Source: Simmondsia chinensis
Lineage: Eukaryota; Streptophyta; Magnoliopsida; Caryophyllales; Simmondsiaceae
Length of the DNA stretch: 64,000 nucleotides
Assembly (NCBI GenBank): GCA_018398585.1
Contig: JAGTTD010000011.1
Location: 14,561,346 to 14,625,345 of the forward strand
Reading direction: 5' to 3'
The position numbers and the translations under genes are program-made. The notes below the pieces were generated by a model. That model worked only from the letters and a program-made list of their open reading frames with translations, was not told where the DNA came from and ran no database searches. Positions 34,021 through 46,477 of this stretch are shown in pieces (the stretch's first letter is position 1; every line of letters begins with the position of its first letter).

Positions 34021-35260
34021 ACCGGTTTCCTCTCCTGAGCCTCTTCTTCTTCTTGTATTTCCTCCTCTTGCTCTTCTTCCACTTCCTCTTGTCCCTCCAT
34101 ACTTTGGAGCTGCTTTGACTTACATACGTGTCCAAGAAAATAGCACTCCTGACACTTATAACACTGGCCGGGTTTGCGCCTTGGGGCGCTGGAGCCTGAG
34201 GAGGACGCTGGGCCAGATCGTGCCCTTGGAACCTTGACACGGACCCTGGGCCTGAGAAAGACACATGCGACCCTGGGCGCGCACTGGACTGGGGCTTGAC
34301 ATGGGATCCAGGCCTGGCGACACTCAATCCGGTCCCTCTGAAGCCACGGATCTCAGCAATAGCCAAATCTTGAAGTTTGGCTTGTTCAAATGCCAAACTT
34401 AGGTCCTGTGGTCGTGCTGCTTTGACTGAGGCTCTGAGTACAGGCTTAAGGCCGCTTATGAAGCTAGAAACGAAGTAATCTTCTGTCAAGGCTAGGTGAT
34501 AAATCAGCATCCAACTCTTGAGTTCTTCAAAACTCATGATATAGTCCTCCACAGTATTGTTTTGGACGATTTTGCTGAAATCCTCCACTATGTCCTAAAG
34601 GGACCGATCTCCAAATCTCTTGCAAAGCTCATCAACAAAGAACTGCCATGTGATCATGGGATTTTTGAGCTCCAAGGCTTGGTACCAAGCCTCTCCCTGA
34701 TCGGGCAAGTGATTGGAGGCAAACTCTACCCATTCTTCAGTTGGCACGTGGTACCAACGAAAATACTTGCGCAATCTCCTGATCCAACCGCTAGGATTCG
34801 ATCCATCAAAGCGAGGAGGATCTAATTTGGCAGTATGATGCGAGTTCCAGGTACGGTTGCTTCCATTGTTGCTAATGTTGTCAGCCTCATCCCCCCCACG
34901 TGAAGGAACACGTTCGTTTCTGACCTCCGGAGGTGGAGGTGGAGGAGGAATCAAGCCACTTCCTCCAATTGGAACATAATTGCCAGAGCCTTTAGCAGTA
35001 ACTTGAGTAGGAGCAGCCGGCATTGCTACCTGAGGTTGCTTCTCTTGGCTAATTGCGAACCTCTGCATTATAGCATTCAAAGTCTCCATGGTCATCCTAA
35101 GATTCTCGGTAATCTGAGCTTGAGAATCAATGGAAGTCTTTAGTTCATTGCTTATCTGAACTTGATTTTCAGAAATTCTCTCCAATCTCTCCAATCGCCG
35201 TTCAACAGATTCAAATCGTTGTTGAACTTGTGAATCAGCGGTTTCCTCTGATGAAGACAT
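33974..35260 (-). pseudogene. Gag of the gypsy element, one in-frame stop plus a frameshift
   Basis: I place the start at 35260 (MSSSEETADSQVQQRFE), because the longer frame begins inside the LTR. A coiled-coil-like N-terminus (RLERLERISENQVQISNEL), a poly-Pro stretch and the capsid block LDPPRFDGSNPSGWIRRLRKYF are followed by a TAG at about 34595. The same frame then continues with NTVEDYIMSFEELKSWM and FISGLKPVLRASVKA. Near 34150-34130 the frame is lost; the zinc knuckle (CQECYFLGHVC) and an acidic Glu-rich linker leading to protease are read in another frame. Confidence 0.85.
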
Positions 35261-35313
35261 TGTGGCAGCGGATTGAGTGCTTCTAGTAATGGCCAGTATG
35301 GTGATCATAAGAT

Positions 35314-35971
35314 GGCTCTGATACCACCTTATCATGAGCCTAGGTCCGTGACTTAAGTTCAAGACTGGATTGATCAATGAACTTAGGGTTTAGAGTTTTA
35401 GAGTTAAGATGAGAAAGAGAAGGTGAAAATTAGATGAGAAGTAGAGATAGAATTAAGACGAGAAAAAGAAGTATTTCATTGATATTTGTTTGGATGATCA
35501 ATACAAGTATAAGTTCCCTTATTTATACTACTTACATCAATTCAAAAATGAGAGGAAAACAACTAACTACAATTCAAAAAAAATGGTGGGAATTAACCGT
35601 CCAAGCAAAAGGCGGGAAGGGGAGGAGCGTGTTGGCTTAACCGTTTCTAGAGTGTTCTAGATTATTCTATATTCCCATGTGACTAATTAATTGAATTAAT
35701 ACCTAATTTATATTTATTGTTATTGGGCTTGAATCCAACTAAGTATGGGCCAAAAACAAGAAAAGATAATGGGCCTTGAGAATATCCTAACTATGCTGGT
35801 GCGCGTCCTGGGTCGGGCCCAAGACAATGTCATGACATCCCAGGCAGCGAACTGGAGCGGTCCTGGACAAGCGAGCTGGGCCGGGCCTGGACATTCCTCA
35901 GGACGGAACTTGACAAGCCTCTGGCGCGACCTAGTGCTGACCCGACAACGACCTGGACTAAGCCCGTGACA
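35314..35971 (-). mobile_element. 5' LTR and primer binding site of the gypsy element
   Basis: The LTR runs 35330-35971, TATCATGAGCC (TG changed to TA at the very end) to CCCGTGACA, 642 bp. The primer site complement GATGGCTCTGATACCA is at 35311-35326, just left of it, matching initiator-Met tRNA. A short host segment and the PEPR unit A start codon follow to the right. Confidence 0.88.
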
Positions 35972-35976
35972 GTCAT

Positions 35977-36055
35977 CCATCTAGCCTGCTAGGACCAGAG
36001 GAGAATACACAGTAGACTAGAGAAAAAGCACCAAAATGGTACTTAAAATGTTGTG
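35977..36055 (-). pseudogene. First codons of the PEPR-like gene, unit A
   Basis: Minus-strand ATG at about 36052 gives MHNILSTILVLFL and then TAG. The nucleotides stay collinear with the signal-peptide coding part of units B and C for about 50 bases and lose similarity at about 36005. All LRR-coding sequence is absent. The join leads directly to the GTCAT target duplication of the gypsy element, so loss of the LRR region is separate from the insertion itself. Confidence 0.75.
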
Positions 36056-36234
36056 CATCCTGAATATGTTAAGGCCCAAGAGAAGGAAAAGAAGCAACCA
36101 GAAGTCCACAGTTATAGCATTAGAGAAATGAGGATCAAAGTGATGGGCATGGGGAGAGAGATTGAAGATTTGAAATGACGAAGATGGAGAATGAACAAAG
36201 AGAAATAAAAGACCCAACGAGCCAGAGAGAGGAG

Positions 36235-36243
36235 TATATTATA
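36235..36243 (-). promoter_or_regulatory. TATA box of PEPR unit A
   Basis: Minus-strand TATAATATA lies about 185 bases before the ATG and is conserved at the same place in units B and C. Confidence 0.6.
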
Positions 36244-36316
36244 GCAATGAATGCTTCGGTGGGTGGTCCGATTGGATTTTACTAAAAATATTTCAGGTGC
36301 CCCTTCTTTTCTGTAC

Positions 36317-38092
36317 GGTTTCTACGCGGCTTCAGATGAGCCGTTACCCCGAATAGCATAAAAAAGAAAAATATTATTAAAAATGATATATTTTAAAAAA
36401 ATAATGACTCAAATGGCTTTCGCGTCATTCTACTCAAATTTTTTATTTTTATTTTTTAAATTGATGAAACCCCTCTCTCGAAGGGAGGCTTCTGTCGCTG
36501 TTCAAGAAAAAGGGAGGCTTTTGTGTACGCAAGCCACAGCACCAAATGTTTTTAAACTAAATTTTGTTTTTGGCAAACCATGCATGTAATTAATTTTGTT
36601 TTTTTAATCTGAATTTACTAATGTGTCTATATATATCTATATTACATTAAATTTCATTATTTGATAAATTTTTAAATGAAATCAAGCATATAAGTTATAT
36701 ATTTTTATTATTATGTCAATATTTGACTTTATGCTTTATCTTTGGGTTAAATTAAATTCATACTACTTATTATTATTAAAAAATGGTTTTAAATTAAATT
36801 TAAATTGTGTTTATAGTTTGTCATAAAGAGTCTAAATTAAAATTTAATCATATATCGCTGTTTGTAACAAAACATTGAACATAAATTATTATTTTTAAAA
36901 TATTATATAAAATAATAAATTAAATATGTGTCAAAATAAAAAGACATTACTTATTATGATGGCACATTTACAAAAAAATGCACATAAAAAATTATTTTAT
37001 TTTTACGTATCCTCATGAAAATATATAATGTCATTTTATTTTTCTAGAAAAGAATTATGTATTAACATGTATTTTTTTCATCCTTTTATGAATATTATGT
37101 AGTTTTTTTAAATACTCGACTTATTTATTTTTTATTTTTTTACCATTTTATGTTAATTTTTTGGTAATTTATGGAAAAGTTGTTTTTTGTAATTTTTTCA
37201 TGTTATTTCTTTGATTATTTTATGTTGGTTCCAATAAAATACCGCATAATAATTTATATATATTTTCCTCTTACTCTTGTACAACAAATTATTTATTAAT
37301 CTGTACTATTTCATCATTTGATGACTACTATATATTCTTTTTTGTAAGTGCTCCACTTAATAAAAAAAAGCGTGTGTTTATTTTGGCGTATACTTTAACA
37401 TTTTAGTTTTATTTTATTTTTTGACGCAAGAACTTTTTATTTTACGTAGTACCTCAAGAAAATAATTAATGTTCAATATTCTCTGAAGAAAAACCTAAGT
37501 TAAATAGCTCTAAAAACGAGTAACACTATAAAATTATGTATAGATAATATAATTTAAATATTTAATAAATAATTTAATTTAAATTACTCATAAACTATAA
37601 GTGTAATTTAAATTTAATTCAAAATTATGTTCCTAATAATAATTAAAATTTCAAATTTAATTTAACCGAAATATGGTGCATTAAGTCAAGTATTACATAA
37701 CAATAAAAATATAAATTTATATACTTAATTTAATTAAAACATTTATTAAATAAATAAATTTGACACAATATATTTACTTTTGTTAAAGTTTAAAATTAAA
37801 AAAAAACATAATGCATTTACACTACTGTGCATTCATGGAATTTCAAGACGGTCTGCCAAACCCTAACATAAGTCGCCACTTGGTGTTTTGGCTTGCATCT
37901 ACAAAAGCCTCACTTTGGGAGGGAGGTTTTCATCAATATTTTCACAAAAAAAATAATATAAAATTTTGAGTAGAATGACTTGGAGGCCATCTAAGTCATT
38001 ATTTTTTAAAATATGCAATTTTTATTCATATTTTTCTTTTTTATGCTATTTCGGGTAATGGCTCATTTCAGATGGGGATATGTAGAAATCAC
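36317..38092. repeat. Long inverted repeat, unit A (fold-back or MULE-like)
   Basis: Arm 36317-36586 pairs with arm 37829-38092. Shared blocks in inverted order are GGTTTCTAC, the GAGCCGTTACCC..AATAGCATAAAAAAGAAAAATAT stretch, TAATGACT, CATTCTACTCAAA, GATGAAA.CC, GAGGCTTTTGT and TTTGGCA. The spacer is about 1.24 kb and very AT-rich, without ORFs. This is the layout of a non-autonomous long-TIR element; I could not define a target duplication. Confidence 0.7.
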
Positions 38093-38708
38093 TTTGACCT
38101 TATTGGACCAAAATGTACTATCTTGATGTAAATTTTTTTTTTAACAAAAATAAAGAAGTTCAGTTTTAGGATTATTTACGACGAATAAGAAATTTTAAAG
38201 CATTAGGGTCAGGAGGACTCTGTCATTCTAAAAGGCTAGAACCACTAAAACTGAAACTAGCTAACCGATTTGCAGCTCGATTTACTTCCCAAAAATAGTG
38301 ATTGAAATACATCTAGTAACATTAATGACTGATGAGACGAAAATCATCGACGATAATTAGGATGTCAGCTAGAGTCATATACAAACTCATAAGAGCCTTG
38401 TTCACCACTTGATTATCTACCCAATTATGCTTGATATTTGTTTTGTACTTTCAGTCATTCGGGTCAAATTGAGTCAGTCAACTGTTGACTCTCAATCAAC
38501 TTAATTTTTTTTATTAACCTAATTAAATTTAAGACAAAATTTAGATGTCTATGAGTGCATCGTACGAGATCAGGCTAGTTTTTATTTATCCAAACTTTAG
38601 AATTTTTTGTATCTTTGCTTTCACTTTGTTCTACTCAGTTTGTGAATAAACAAAACTACTTATTCCTAGTCTTAGACAAAATAATACCATATAGACATTT
38701 TTAATATA

Positions 38709-39045
38709 GGCCTCGTTTGGTGTACTGAAAGTAAACGTAAGAAGTTGAAATTTATGGGATGTCCAAGATTGGGATTTGTTTAGTTGGCAGGAAGTTGGTA
38801 GAATGAAAGAAATAGAAATTGCCTATCAATTTTCATTTCCTTCAAAAAATAGGAAATAACTTACCTAGCCCCCTTTAGGTAAGTTCTAATTCCTTCATTT
38901 TTAACTAGCTTTTCCAAGGAAGTTTATTTCCCATCTCGACAATCAAATATCTTTTATCCACTTCCTGGGAAGCTAACACAGGAATTGAATTGCCTAAAAA
39001 TATAACTTCCGATCGAAATTTAATTCCTGTAACAACCATACAAGG
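38709..39045. mobile_element. MITE-like element, unit A copy
   Basis: GGCCTCGTTTGGT at the left and ACCATACAAGGCA at the right form imperfect terminal inverted repeats; the body is about 337 bp and AT-rich. Copies occupy the same place in units B (45021-45358) and C (from 51319, right end lost). The superfamily is not resolved. Confidence 0.5.
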
Positions 39046-40103
39046 CATAGACTTATTGTTGAATACAAAATATAAGTGAAAAAAATGTTAAATCATGAAA
39101 ACATACTATTAATACTTGCCTTTCGTAACATAATTATTTGAATTATAGCAAATTAGTAATTTTTTCAAAAAAAAATAGTATTTTTTGGGTGAGCACATTG
39201 CTCCCTTTACAACTAATATTAGTTAAAAAATGCAATTTATAAAAGAATAATGGCCAAAAGGTAAACATGACAATAATAAATACACTCTTATAATTATATT
39301 ACTACAATTTTATATTATATGTTTATACTTGATTCATAAATTTGATTCACTTTTTTGAACAATAAATTTGATTAATTGGTACATATGTTACACGTGTTGC
39401 ATATGTATATATGGTATTTGTAAATGTAATGACATCATTCCCATGCGAACAAGTGCGAGCACCTACAAGGATTTCTAAGTGTAGATTCTTCTGCAAAGAA
39501 AAGAGGAAGAAAAGACATTGAACTTGGACCAACGTGTGCTTTTTATATTTTTAAGAAATGATAACCATAGTCATTGATAAATAATTATATCATAATATTT
39601 CATTATTTAAGACAAATTATTTATATTTGAAAGTAAATATTATACAAATAGTTATTATAATCATACTTTTATACATGCAAACAAATTAATAACCAATTGA
39701 ATGCTATTATATGTTTCAACATTAATGTAAACATAACGTTTAGGTAAAATATATATTAGTAACATAAACTTTAATATATTAATGTTTCTACTACTATAAT
39801 TTAGTGAAATATTTTTTTAGTTCAAAAATTATATATATTCAAAAAAATAATGAAAATCGCTATGCTCAAGTGTGTAAAATAACCCCTTATTTTTCACATT
39901 TCTTCAATTAAAGTGTCAATGTTGTGCTATTCAAACTATATTAGCAAATACATATTATTTTCGTTTAAGAATCAGTGAGCCGGTTCCCAAAAAATGCCCA
40001 AAAAAAAAAAAATTAAGCCTAAAAAAAAAAAAAAATACTTTTATTGGGTCCACTTGTATACTGGAATGAAGTGGATAGGCACGTGTAAACGGGCTAGGCC
40101 GGG

Positions 40104-42341
40104 TCAGGTTTCGGGCCAACGCGGAGTAGAGCCACCTGATGGGGTGCAAATAAAGCAAAGGCCAGGATTGCTCCGGAAAGACGATGGGGATGAGTTCAAC
40201 AACTTGATCAACGCCGATGGTATTGGACCGTAAAAGTGATTATATGAAGCATTGACCTCAAATAAAGCATGCATCTTGTCTAAAGGTGCAAGGGATCCTG
40301 AGAGATTGTTGTAGGAGATGTCTAATCGCTGTAGATTGTTCAGTTGCCCGAGTTCCAGGGGCAATTCTCCAGAGAGGCCATTATCACTAAGATTCAAGGC
40401 ATAAAATAATTTCCTCAAGTTTCCAATGGATGAAGGAATTGATCCTCCCAACATATTCCCACCAAGTTGAAGCTCAGAAAGCAATTGCAATTCTGGGAGA
40501 AACAGAGGAATGCCCCCAGTGAGTCGGTTTTCTCTTAAATTCAAGAGAGATAATCCTGTCCAGCTTCTCAGACTCCCTGGAAGGGACCCATTCAAGAAGT
40601 TGAAACTAACATCAAGCTTCATCAGCTTACTCCAGTTTGCTAGTTGAGATGGCAAAGGGCCTTCCAAATGATTGTGAGAGAGATTCATGTAACGAAGTTC
40701 CCTCAGGTTTCCAAGCTCTCGTGGCAGTATGCCAGATAAGATGTTTGAAGAAAAATTGATGGAGGTAACATTAGTACAGTACCCTATGCTCCGAGGAATT
40801 TTCCCGTAAATATTATTTTCACTCAAGTCCATATATAATAGGTTCCGATTCTCAATAAACTCGGGAAGCACCCCTGTAAGGTCGTTATTTTTAAGGATCA
40901 ACCTCATCAAAGTTGGGCATCTCCCAACATCAGGAGGTATTCTACCACTAAGCATATTTTGACCCATGTTCAGCACCTTCAACCGTTTTCTGAAGCAAAT
41001 ATTGGGTGGAATTTCACCAGTGAAATTATTATTTGTGAGTTCAACCTCAACCAAGCTACTATTGATTCCCAAACCTCGAGGGATGATCCCTGAAAAGTGG
41101 TTGTTAAACAAAGAAACAGTCTTAAGATTCTTGAGCTCAGTCATTTCTTGGGGCAGCTTTCCCGAGAGGCTGTTATTGTACAAGATAATATGCTCAAGGC
41201 TCTGAATCTTCCAAATACCATGAGGGATTTCACCTGTTAAATGATTATTAAACAACTGAAGATCTCGCAACTTACTCAACCCTCCCAACTCACTAGGAAT
41301 TTCACCCTCAAGTTTGTTCCATTTTAGCTGCAAACTAGTTAGTGACTTGCAATTCCCAAGCGCAGAAGGTATCTTCCCTGACAAAGTGTTCTCAGAAAGG
41401 TAAAGAAGCGAAAGCTGAGTAAGATGGCCGAATGAAGAAGGAATGCTACCCGTTATGTTGATATCAACAGCAGCAAAGGTCGTCATACTAGTACAATTTC
41501 CTAAGCCTGGAGGAAGAACACCATGAAAACGATTGAAGGACAAAACCAAGGTATCCAAATTCTTACAACTACCTAAACCCAATGGAATTGTGCCCTCTAA
41601 CCTATTAGAGTTCACATCTAAATAGACCAAACTTTTTAGATTGCTCAAGCTCTCAGGCAAAACTCCAACTAGTTGATTCTCCCCTAAATAAAGCTCTTGC
41701 AAGGAAGAACAATTTCCAATTGAAGATGGAATTATACCTGACAAGTGATTATCTTCTAGCCACAAGGATATGAGTTCGCTTATATTCCCTACATTTGAAG
41801 GAATGCTACCTATAAGGCTATTTTTATTCATAAACACATACTGCAATCTTGGAATCTGAAACAAGGATGCCGGAATGTGGCCACCTAGTGAGTTACTATA
41901 TAAGTTTAAGTACTGTAAATTCTGGAAGTCCCTAAAACCTTGAGGAAGTATACCAGTCAAATTATTCATTGAAAGGTCTAAATATGCTAGGAGATTGCAA
42001 CCAGATACCTCAACAGGGATAGGGCCAGAAAAGGAATTAGAGCTCAAATCAATTGTCTCCAAATGGCTTAATTGACCAATTTCTGGGTCCAATGCACCAG
42101 AAATGCCGACACCAGACAAATTAAGAGAAATTACGTGGTGGGCAGCATTACATTTAACACCAACCCAAGAACACGGGGTGGAGTCCGATGCATTCCAGCC
42201 GAGTCTTACAAAATTTGGCACATCCCAGTTGCTCAGTAAGGAAATTAGCGACTTTCCATCTGAGCTCAGAGCAAATATAACATGAAAAAACACAGCAGAG
42301 CAGAGACAATGCACCAAAATGCGTTTTAAGCTGTTGTGCAT
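40104..42341 (-). CDS. PEPR-like LRR ectodomain without transmembrane or kinase part (unit B)
   Basis: An intact 745-codon frame. Residues 1-26 form a signal peptide (hydrophobic VFFHVIFALS); the LRR N-cap follows with Cys57 and Cys64 (PCSWVGVKC). Roughly 26 LRRs of the plant LxGxIP type fill residues 70-715, and the C-cap begins at NPGLCFIC (Cys729, Cys732). The order of repeats and blocks such as EMTELKNLKTVSLFNN and the LPEF segment match PEPR1/PEPR2, plasma-membrane receptors that bind Pep peptides and signal danger. Homology stops at Ser738 (codon 40128-40130); seven foreign residues (TPRWPET) and a stop follow, before the place where the juxtamembrane and transmembrane segments should be. 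If translated, the product would be a secreted or apoplastic LRR protein. It has an intact TATA box at -177. It may be a live truncated paralogue or a young pseudogene; expression is unknown. Confidence 0.85.
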   Translation of the reverse strand: MHNSLKRILVHCLCSAVFFHVIFALSSDGKSLISLLSNWDVPNFVRLGWNASDSTPCSWVGVKCNAAHHVISLNLSGVGISGALDPEIGQLSHLETIDLSSNSFSGPIPVEVSGCNLLAYLDLSMNNLTGILPQGFRDFQNLQYLNLYSNSLGGHIPASLFQIPRLQYVFMNKNSLIGSIPSNVGNISELISLWLEDNHLSGIIPSSIGNCSSLQELYLGENQLVGVLPESLSNLKSLVYLDVNSNRLEGTIPLGLGSCKNLDTLVLSFNRFHGVLPPGLGNCTSMTTFAAVDINITGSIPSSFGHLTQLSLLYLSENTLSGKIPSALGNCKSLTSLQLKWNKLEGEIPSELGGLSKLRDLQLFNNHLTGEIPHGIWKIQSLEHIILYNNSLSGKLPQEMTELKNLKTVSLFNNHFSGIIPRGLGINSSLVEVELTNNNFTGEIPPNICFRKRLKVLNMGQNMLSGRIPPDVGRCPTLMRLILKNNDLTGVLPEFIENRNLLYMDLSENNIYGKIPRSIGYCTNVTSINFSSNILSGILPRELGNLRELRYMNLSHNHLEGPLPSQLANWSKLMKLDVSFNFLNGSLPGSLRSWTGLSLLNLRENRLTGGIPLFLPELQLLSELQLGGNMLGGSIPSSIGNLRKLFYALNLSDNGLSGELPLELGQLNNLQRLDISYNNLSGSLAPLDKMHALFEVNASYNHFYGPIPSALIKLLNSSPSSFRSNPGLCFICTPSGGSTPRWPET

Positions 42342-42517
42342 CCTGAATATGCTAAGGCCCAGGGAAGGGAAAAGAAGCTACCAGAAGGCCAAGGTTATAG
42401 CATTCGAGAAAGGAGGCTCAAAGTGATGGGCATGGGGAGAGAGATTGAAGATTTGAAATGATGATGATGGAAAATGAAGAAAGAGAAATTACAGATCTAG
42501 AGAGCCAGAAGGAGGAG

Positions 42518-42526
42518 TATATTATA
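42518..42526 (-). promoter_or_regulatory. TATA box of the unit B ectodomain gene
   Basis: Minus-strand TATAATATA about 177 bases before the ATG at 42341. The surrounding 250 bases are strongly conserved in units A and C, so unit B carries the ancestral promoter. Confidence 0.6.
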
Positions 42527-44120
42527 GCAATGAATGCTTTAGCGGGTGCGAGGATTGGATTTTGCTAAAAATATTTCAGGTGCCCCTTTTTTTCTGTACG
42601 GTTTTTACGCTGTGCTAGACGAGCCGTTACCCAAAATAGCATAAAAAAGAAAAATATTATTAAAAATGACATATTTTAAAAAATAATGACTCATACAGCC
42701 TTCGCGTCATTCTACTCAAAATTATTTATTTTTTTAAAAATTGATGAAAACCTGCCTCTCGAAGGGTGGTTTCTGTGGCTATTCATGAAAAAGGGAGGCT
42801 TTTGTGTACGCAAGCCACAGCACCAGGCGTTTTTAAATTAAATTTTGTTTTGGCAAACCCATGCATGTAATTAATTTTGTTTTTTTAATCTGAATTTAAT
42901 TTTTTGTAATGTATCTTTACATATCTATATTATATTAAATTTCGTTATTTGATAAATTTTTAAATGAAATCCAACATATAAGTTATATATTTTTAATATT
43001 ATGTCAATATTTGACTTTATGCTTTATCTTGAGTTAAATTTAATTCATACTACTTATTATTATTATTAAAAACATGGTTGTGAAATTAAATTTAAATTAT
43101 GTTTATAGTTTCTAATAAATAGTCTAAATTAAATTTAATCATATATGGCTGTTTGAAACATTGCATTGAAATAAATTATTATATTTAAAATACTATATAA
43201 ATAATAAATTAAATATGTGTCAAAATTAAAAGACATTACTTATTATGATGGCACATTTACACAAAATGCAAAGAAAAAATTATTTTGTTTTCACGTATCC
43301 TCATGATAATATATAATGTCATTTTATTTTTCTAGAAAAGAATTATGTATTAACATGTATTTTTTCATCCTTTTATGACTAGTACGTAGTTTTTTAAATA
43401 CTTGGGTTTTTTTTTTACCATTTTATGTTGTTTTTTGGTAATTTATAGAAAAGTTATTTTTTGTAATTTTTTTTGTGTTATTTCATTCATTATTTTATGC
43501 TGGTTCAAATAAAATACTGCATAACAATTTAGATATATTATCTTCTTACCCTTGTACAACACTTTTTTTATTAATTTGTACTATTTAACCATTTGATGAC
43601 TACTATATATTCTTTTTTGTAAGTGCTCCACTTAATAAAAAAAAAGTGTGTTTATTTTGGCGTATACTTTAACAATTTAGTTTTATTTTATTTTTTGACA
43701 CATGAGCTTTTTATTTTATGCAGTACCTCAAGAAAATAATTAATGTTCAATATTCTATGAGGAAACAACTAAGTTAAATAGCTCTAAAAATGAGTAACAC
43801 TATAAAATTATGTATAGATAATATAATTTAAATATTTAATAAATAATTTTATTTAAATTACTCATCAACTATAAGTGTAATTTAAATTTAATTCAAAATC
43901 ATGTTGCTAATAATAATTAAAATTTTAAATTTAATTTAACCTAAATATGGTGCATTAAGTCAAGTATTATATAACAATAAAAATATAAATTAATATACTT
44001 AATTTAATTAAAACATTTATTAAATAAATAAATTTGACACAATATATTTACTTTTGTTAAAGTTTAAAATTAAAAAAAAAAAGATAATGAAGTACATTTT
44101 TTTTTATGATGATAAGGACT

Positions 44121-44150
44121 GGGGGAGGGGGAGGGGGAGGGGGAGGGGGA
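44121..44150 (+). repeat. (GGGGGA)5 microsatellite
   Basis: Five copies of GGGGGA, present only in unit B, within about 65 extra bases compared with unit A. The plus strand could form a G-quadruplex. Confidence 0.9.
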
Positions 44151-46477
44151 TAATACCCCAAATGCATTTACACTACTGTGCATTCATGGAATTTCAAGAT
44201 GGTCTGCCAAACCCTAACATAAGTCGCCACTTGGTGTTTTGGCTTGCATATACAAAAAGCCTCACTTTGGGAGGGTGGTTTTCATCATTATTTTCACAAA
44301 AAATAATATAAAATTTTGAGTAGAATGACGTGGAGGCCATCTAAGTCATTATTTTGTAAAATATGCAATTTTTATTCATATTTTTCTTTTTTATGCTATT
44401 TCGGGTAATGGCTCATTTCAGATGCGGATATGTAGAAATCACTTTGACCTTACTGGACCAAAATGGACTTTCGTGACGTAAATTTTTTTATTTTTTTTTA
44501 ACAAAAGCACAAAAGTTCAGTTTTGGGATTGTTTACGACAAATAAGAAAATTTAAAGACTCGAACCACTAAAACCGAAACTCGCTAACCGATTTGCTGCT
44601 CGATTTTACTTCCCTAAAATAGTGATTGAAATACACCTAGTAACATTATCGACTAATGAGACGAACATCATCGATGATAATTAGGATGTCAGCTAGAGTT
44701 GTATACAAACTCATAAGAGCCTTGATCACCACTTGATTATCCGCCCAATTATGTACTTTTAGTCATCGAGGTCAAATTGAGTTAGTCAACTGTTGACTCT
44801 CAATCAACTTAATTTTCTTTATTAACTTAATTAAATTTAAGACAAAATTTAGATGTCTATGTGTGCATCGTACGAGATCAGGCTAGTTTTTATTTATCTA
44901 ACCTTTAGATTTTTTTGTATCTTTGCTTTTACTTTGTTCTCCACTCAGTTTGTGAAAAAAAACAAAACTACTTATTCCTAGTCTTAGACAAAATAATACT
45001 ATATAGACATTTTTAATATAGGCCTCGTTTGGTTTACTGAAAGTAAATGTAGGAAGTAGAAAATTATGGGACGTCTAAGCTTAGGATCTGTTTAGTTGGC
45101 AGGAAGTTGGTAGAATGCGAGAAATAGAAATCGCCTATCAATTTTCAATTCCTTCAAAAAGCAGGAAATAACTTACCTAGCCCCTCTAGGTAAGTTCTAA
45201 TTCCTTTATTTTTAACAAGCTTTTCAAAGAAAGTTTATTCCTCATCCTGACAATCAAATATCTTTTATCCACTTCTTGGGAAGTTAACACGGGAATTGAA
45301 TTCCCTAAAAATATGATTTCCTATCAAAATTTAATTATTGTAACAATCATACAAGGCATAGACACAGCACAAGTGGAAGAAGAAGAACAACCACACAAGG
45401 CATAGACTTATAGTAATACCAACTATAAGTGAAAAAAAATATTATATCATGAAAACATACTATTAATGCTTGCCTATCGTAACATAATTATTTGAATTAT
45501 CACAAATTAGTAATTTTTTCGAAATAATAGTATTTTTTGGGTTAGCACAATATTGCTACCTTTACTACTAATATTAGTTAAAAAAATGTAATTTATAAAA
45601 GAATAATGGCCAAAAGGTAATCATAACAATAATAAATATACAATTATAATTATATTACTACAAATTTATATTATATGCATATACTTGATTCTTAAATTTG
45701 ATTAATTGGTACATATGTTACACGTGTTGCATATGTACATATGGTATTTGTAAATGTAATGACATCATTCCCATGCGAACAAGTGCGAGCACCTACATGG
45801 ATTTCTAAGTGTATACTCTTCTGCAAAGAAAAGAGGAAGAAAAGGCATTGAACTTGGACAAATGTGTGCTTTTCATATTTTAAAAAAATGATAACCATTG
45901 TCTTTGATAAATAAATCTATCATAATATTTCATTATTGAAGACAAATTATTTATATTTGAAAGTAAATATTATACAAATTGTTATTATTATCATACTTTT
46001 ATACGTGCAAACAAATTAATAATCAATAGAATGCTATTGTATGTTACAACATTAATGTAAACATAATGTTTAGGTAAAATAAATATTAGTAACATAAACT
46101 TTAATCTATTAATATTTCTGCTACTATAATTTAGTGAAATACTTTTTTAGTTCAAAAATTACATATATTCAAAAATATAATGAAAATCGCTATGCTCAAG
46201 TGTGTAAAACAACCTCTTATTTCACATTTCTTCAATTAAAGTGTCAATGTAGTGCTATTCAAATTATATTAGCAAATACGTATTATTTTTGTTTAAACAC
46301 AAGTGAGCCGGTTCGCCAAAAATGCCAAAAAAAAGCCCAAATAAAAAAAAAAAAACTTTTATTGGGTCCACTTGTATACTGGGATGAAGTGGACAGGGAC
46401 GTGTAAACGGGCTAGGCCGGGTCGGGTTTCTGGCCAACCCAGCCCGTTGGCCACCTCTAATTACAAGGTCTTTAGTT

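Larger units (their letters stand above)
36056..40127. repeat. Upstream part of tandem unit A
   Basis: This AT-rich stretch is collinear with 42342-46496 and 48716-52660. It contains, from the ATG outwards, a TATA box, a long inverted repeat (36317-38092), a MITE-like block (38709-39045) and unique AT-rich sequence. It ends in a G/C-rich hAT-like end (GTGTAAACGGGCTAGGCCGGGTC at about 40083-40105), where unit B begins. No gene is seen. Confidence 0.85.

Noticed and set aside
40966..42285. Plus-strand ORFs inside the LRR region (also 48456-48638)
   Set aside because: Antisense shadows of the LRR reading frame.
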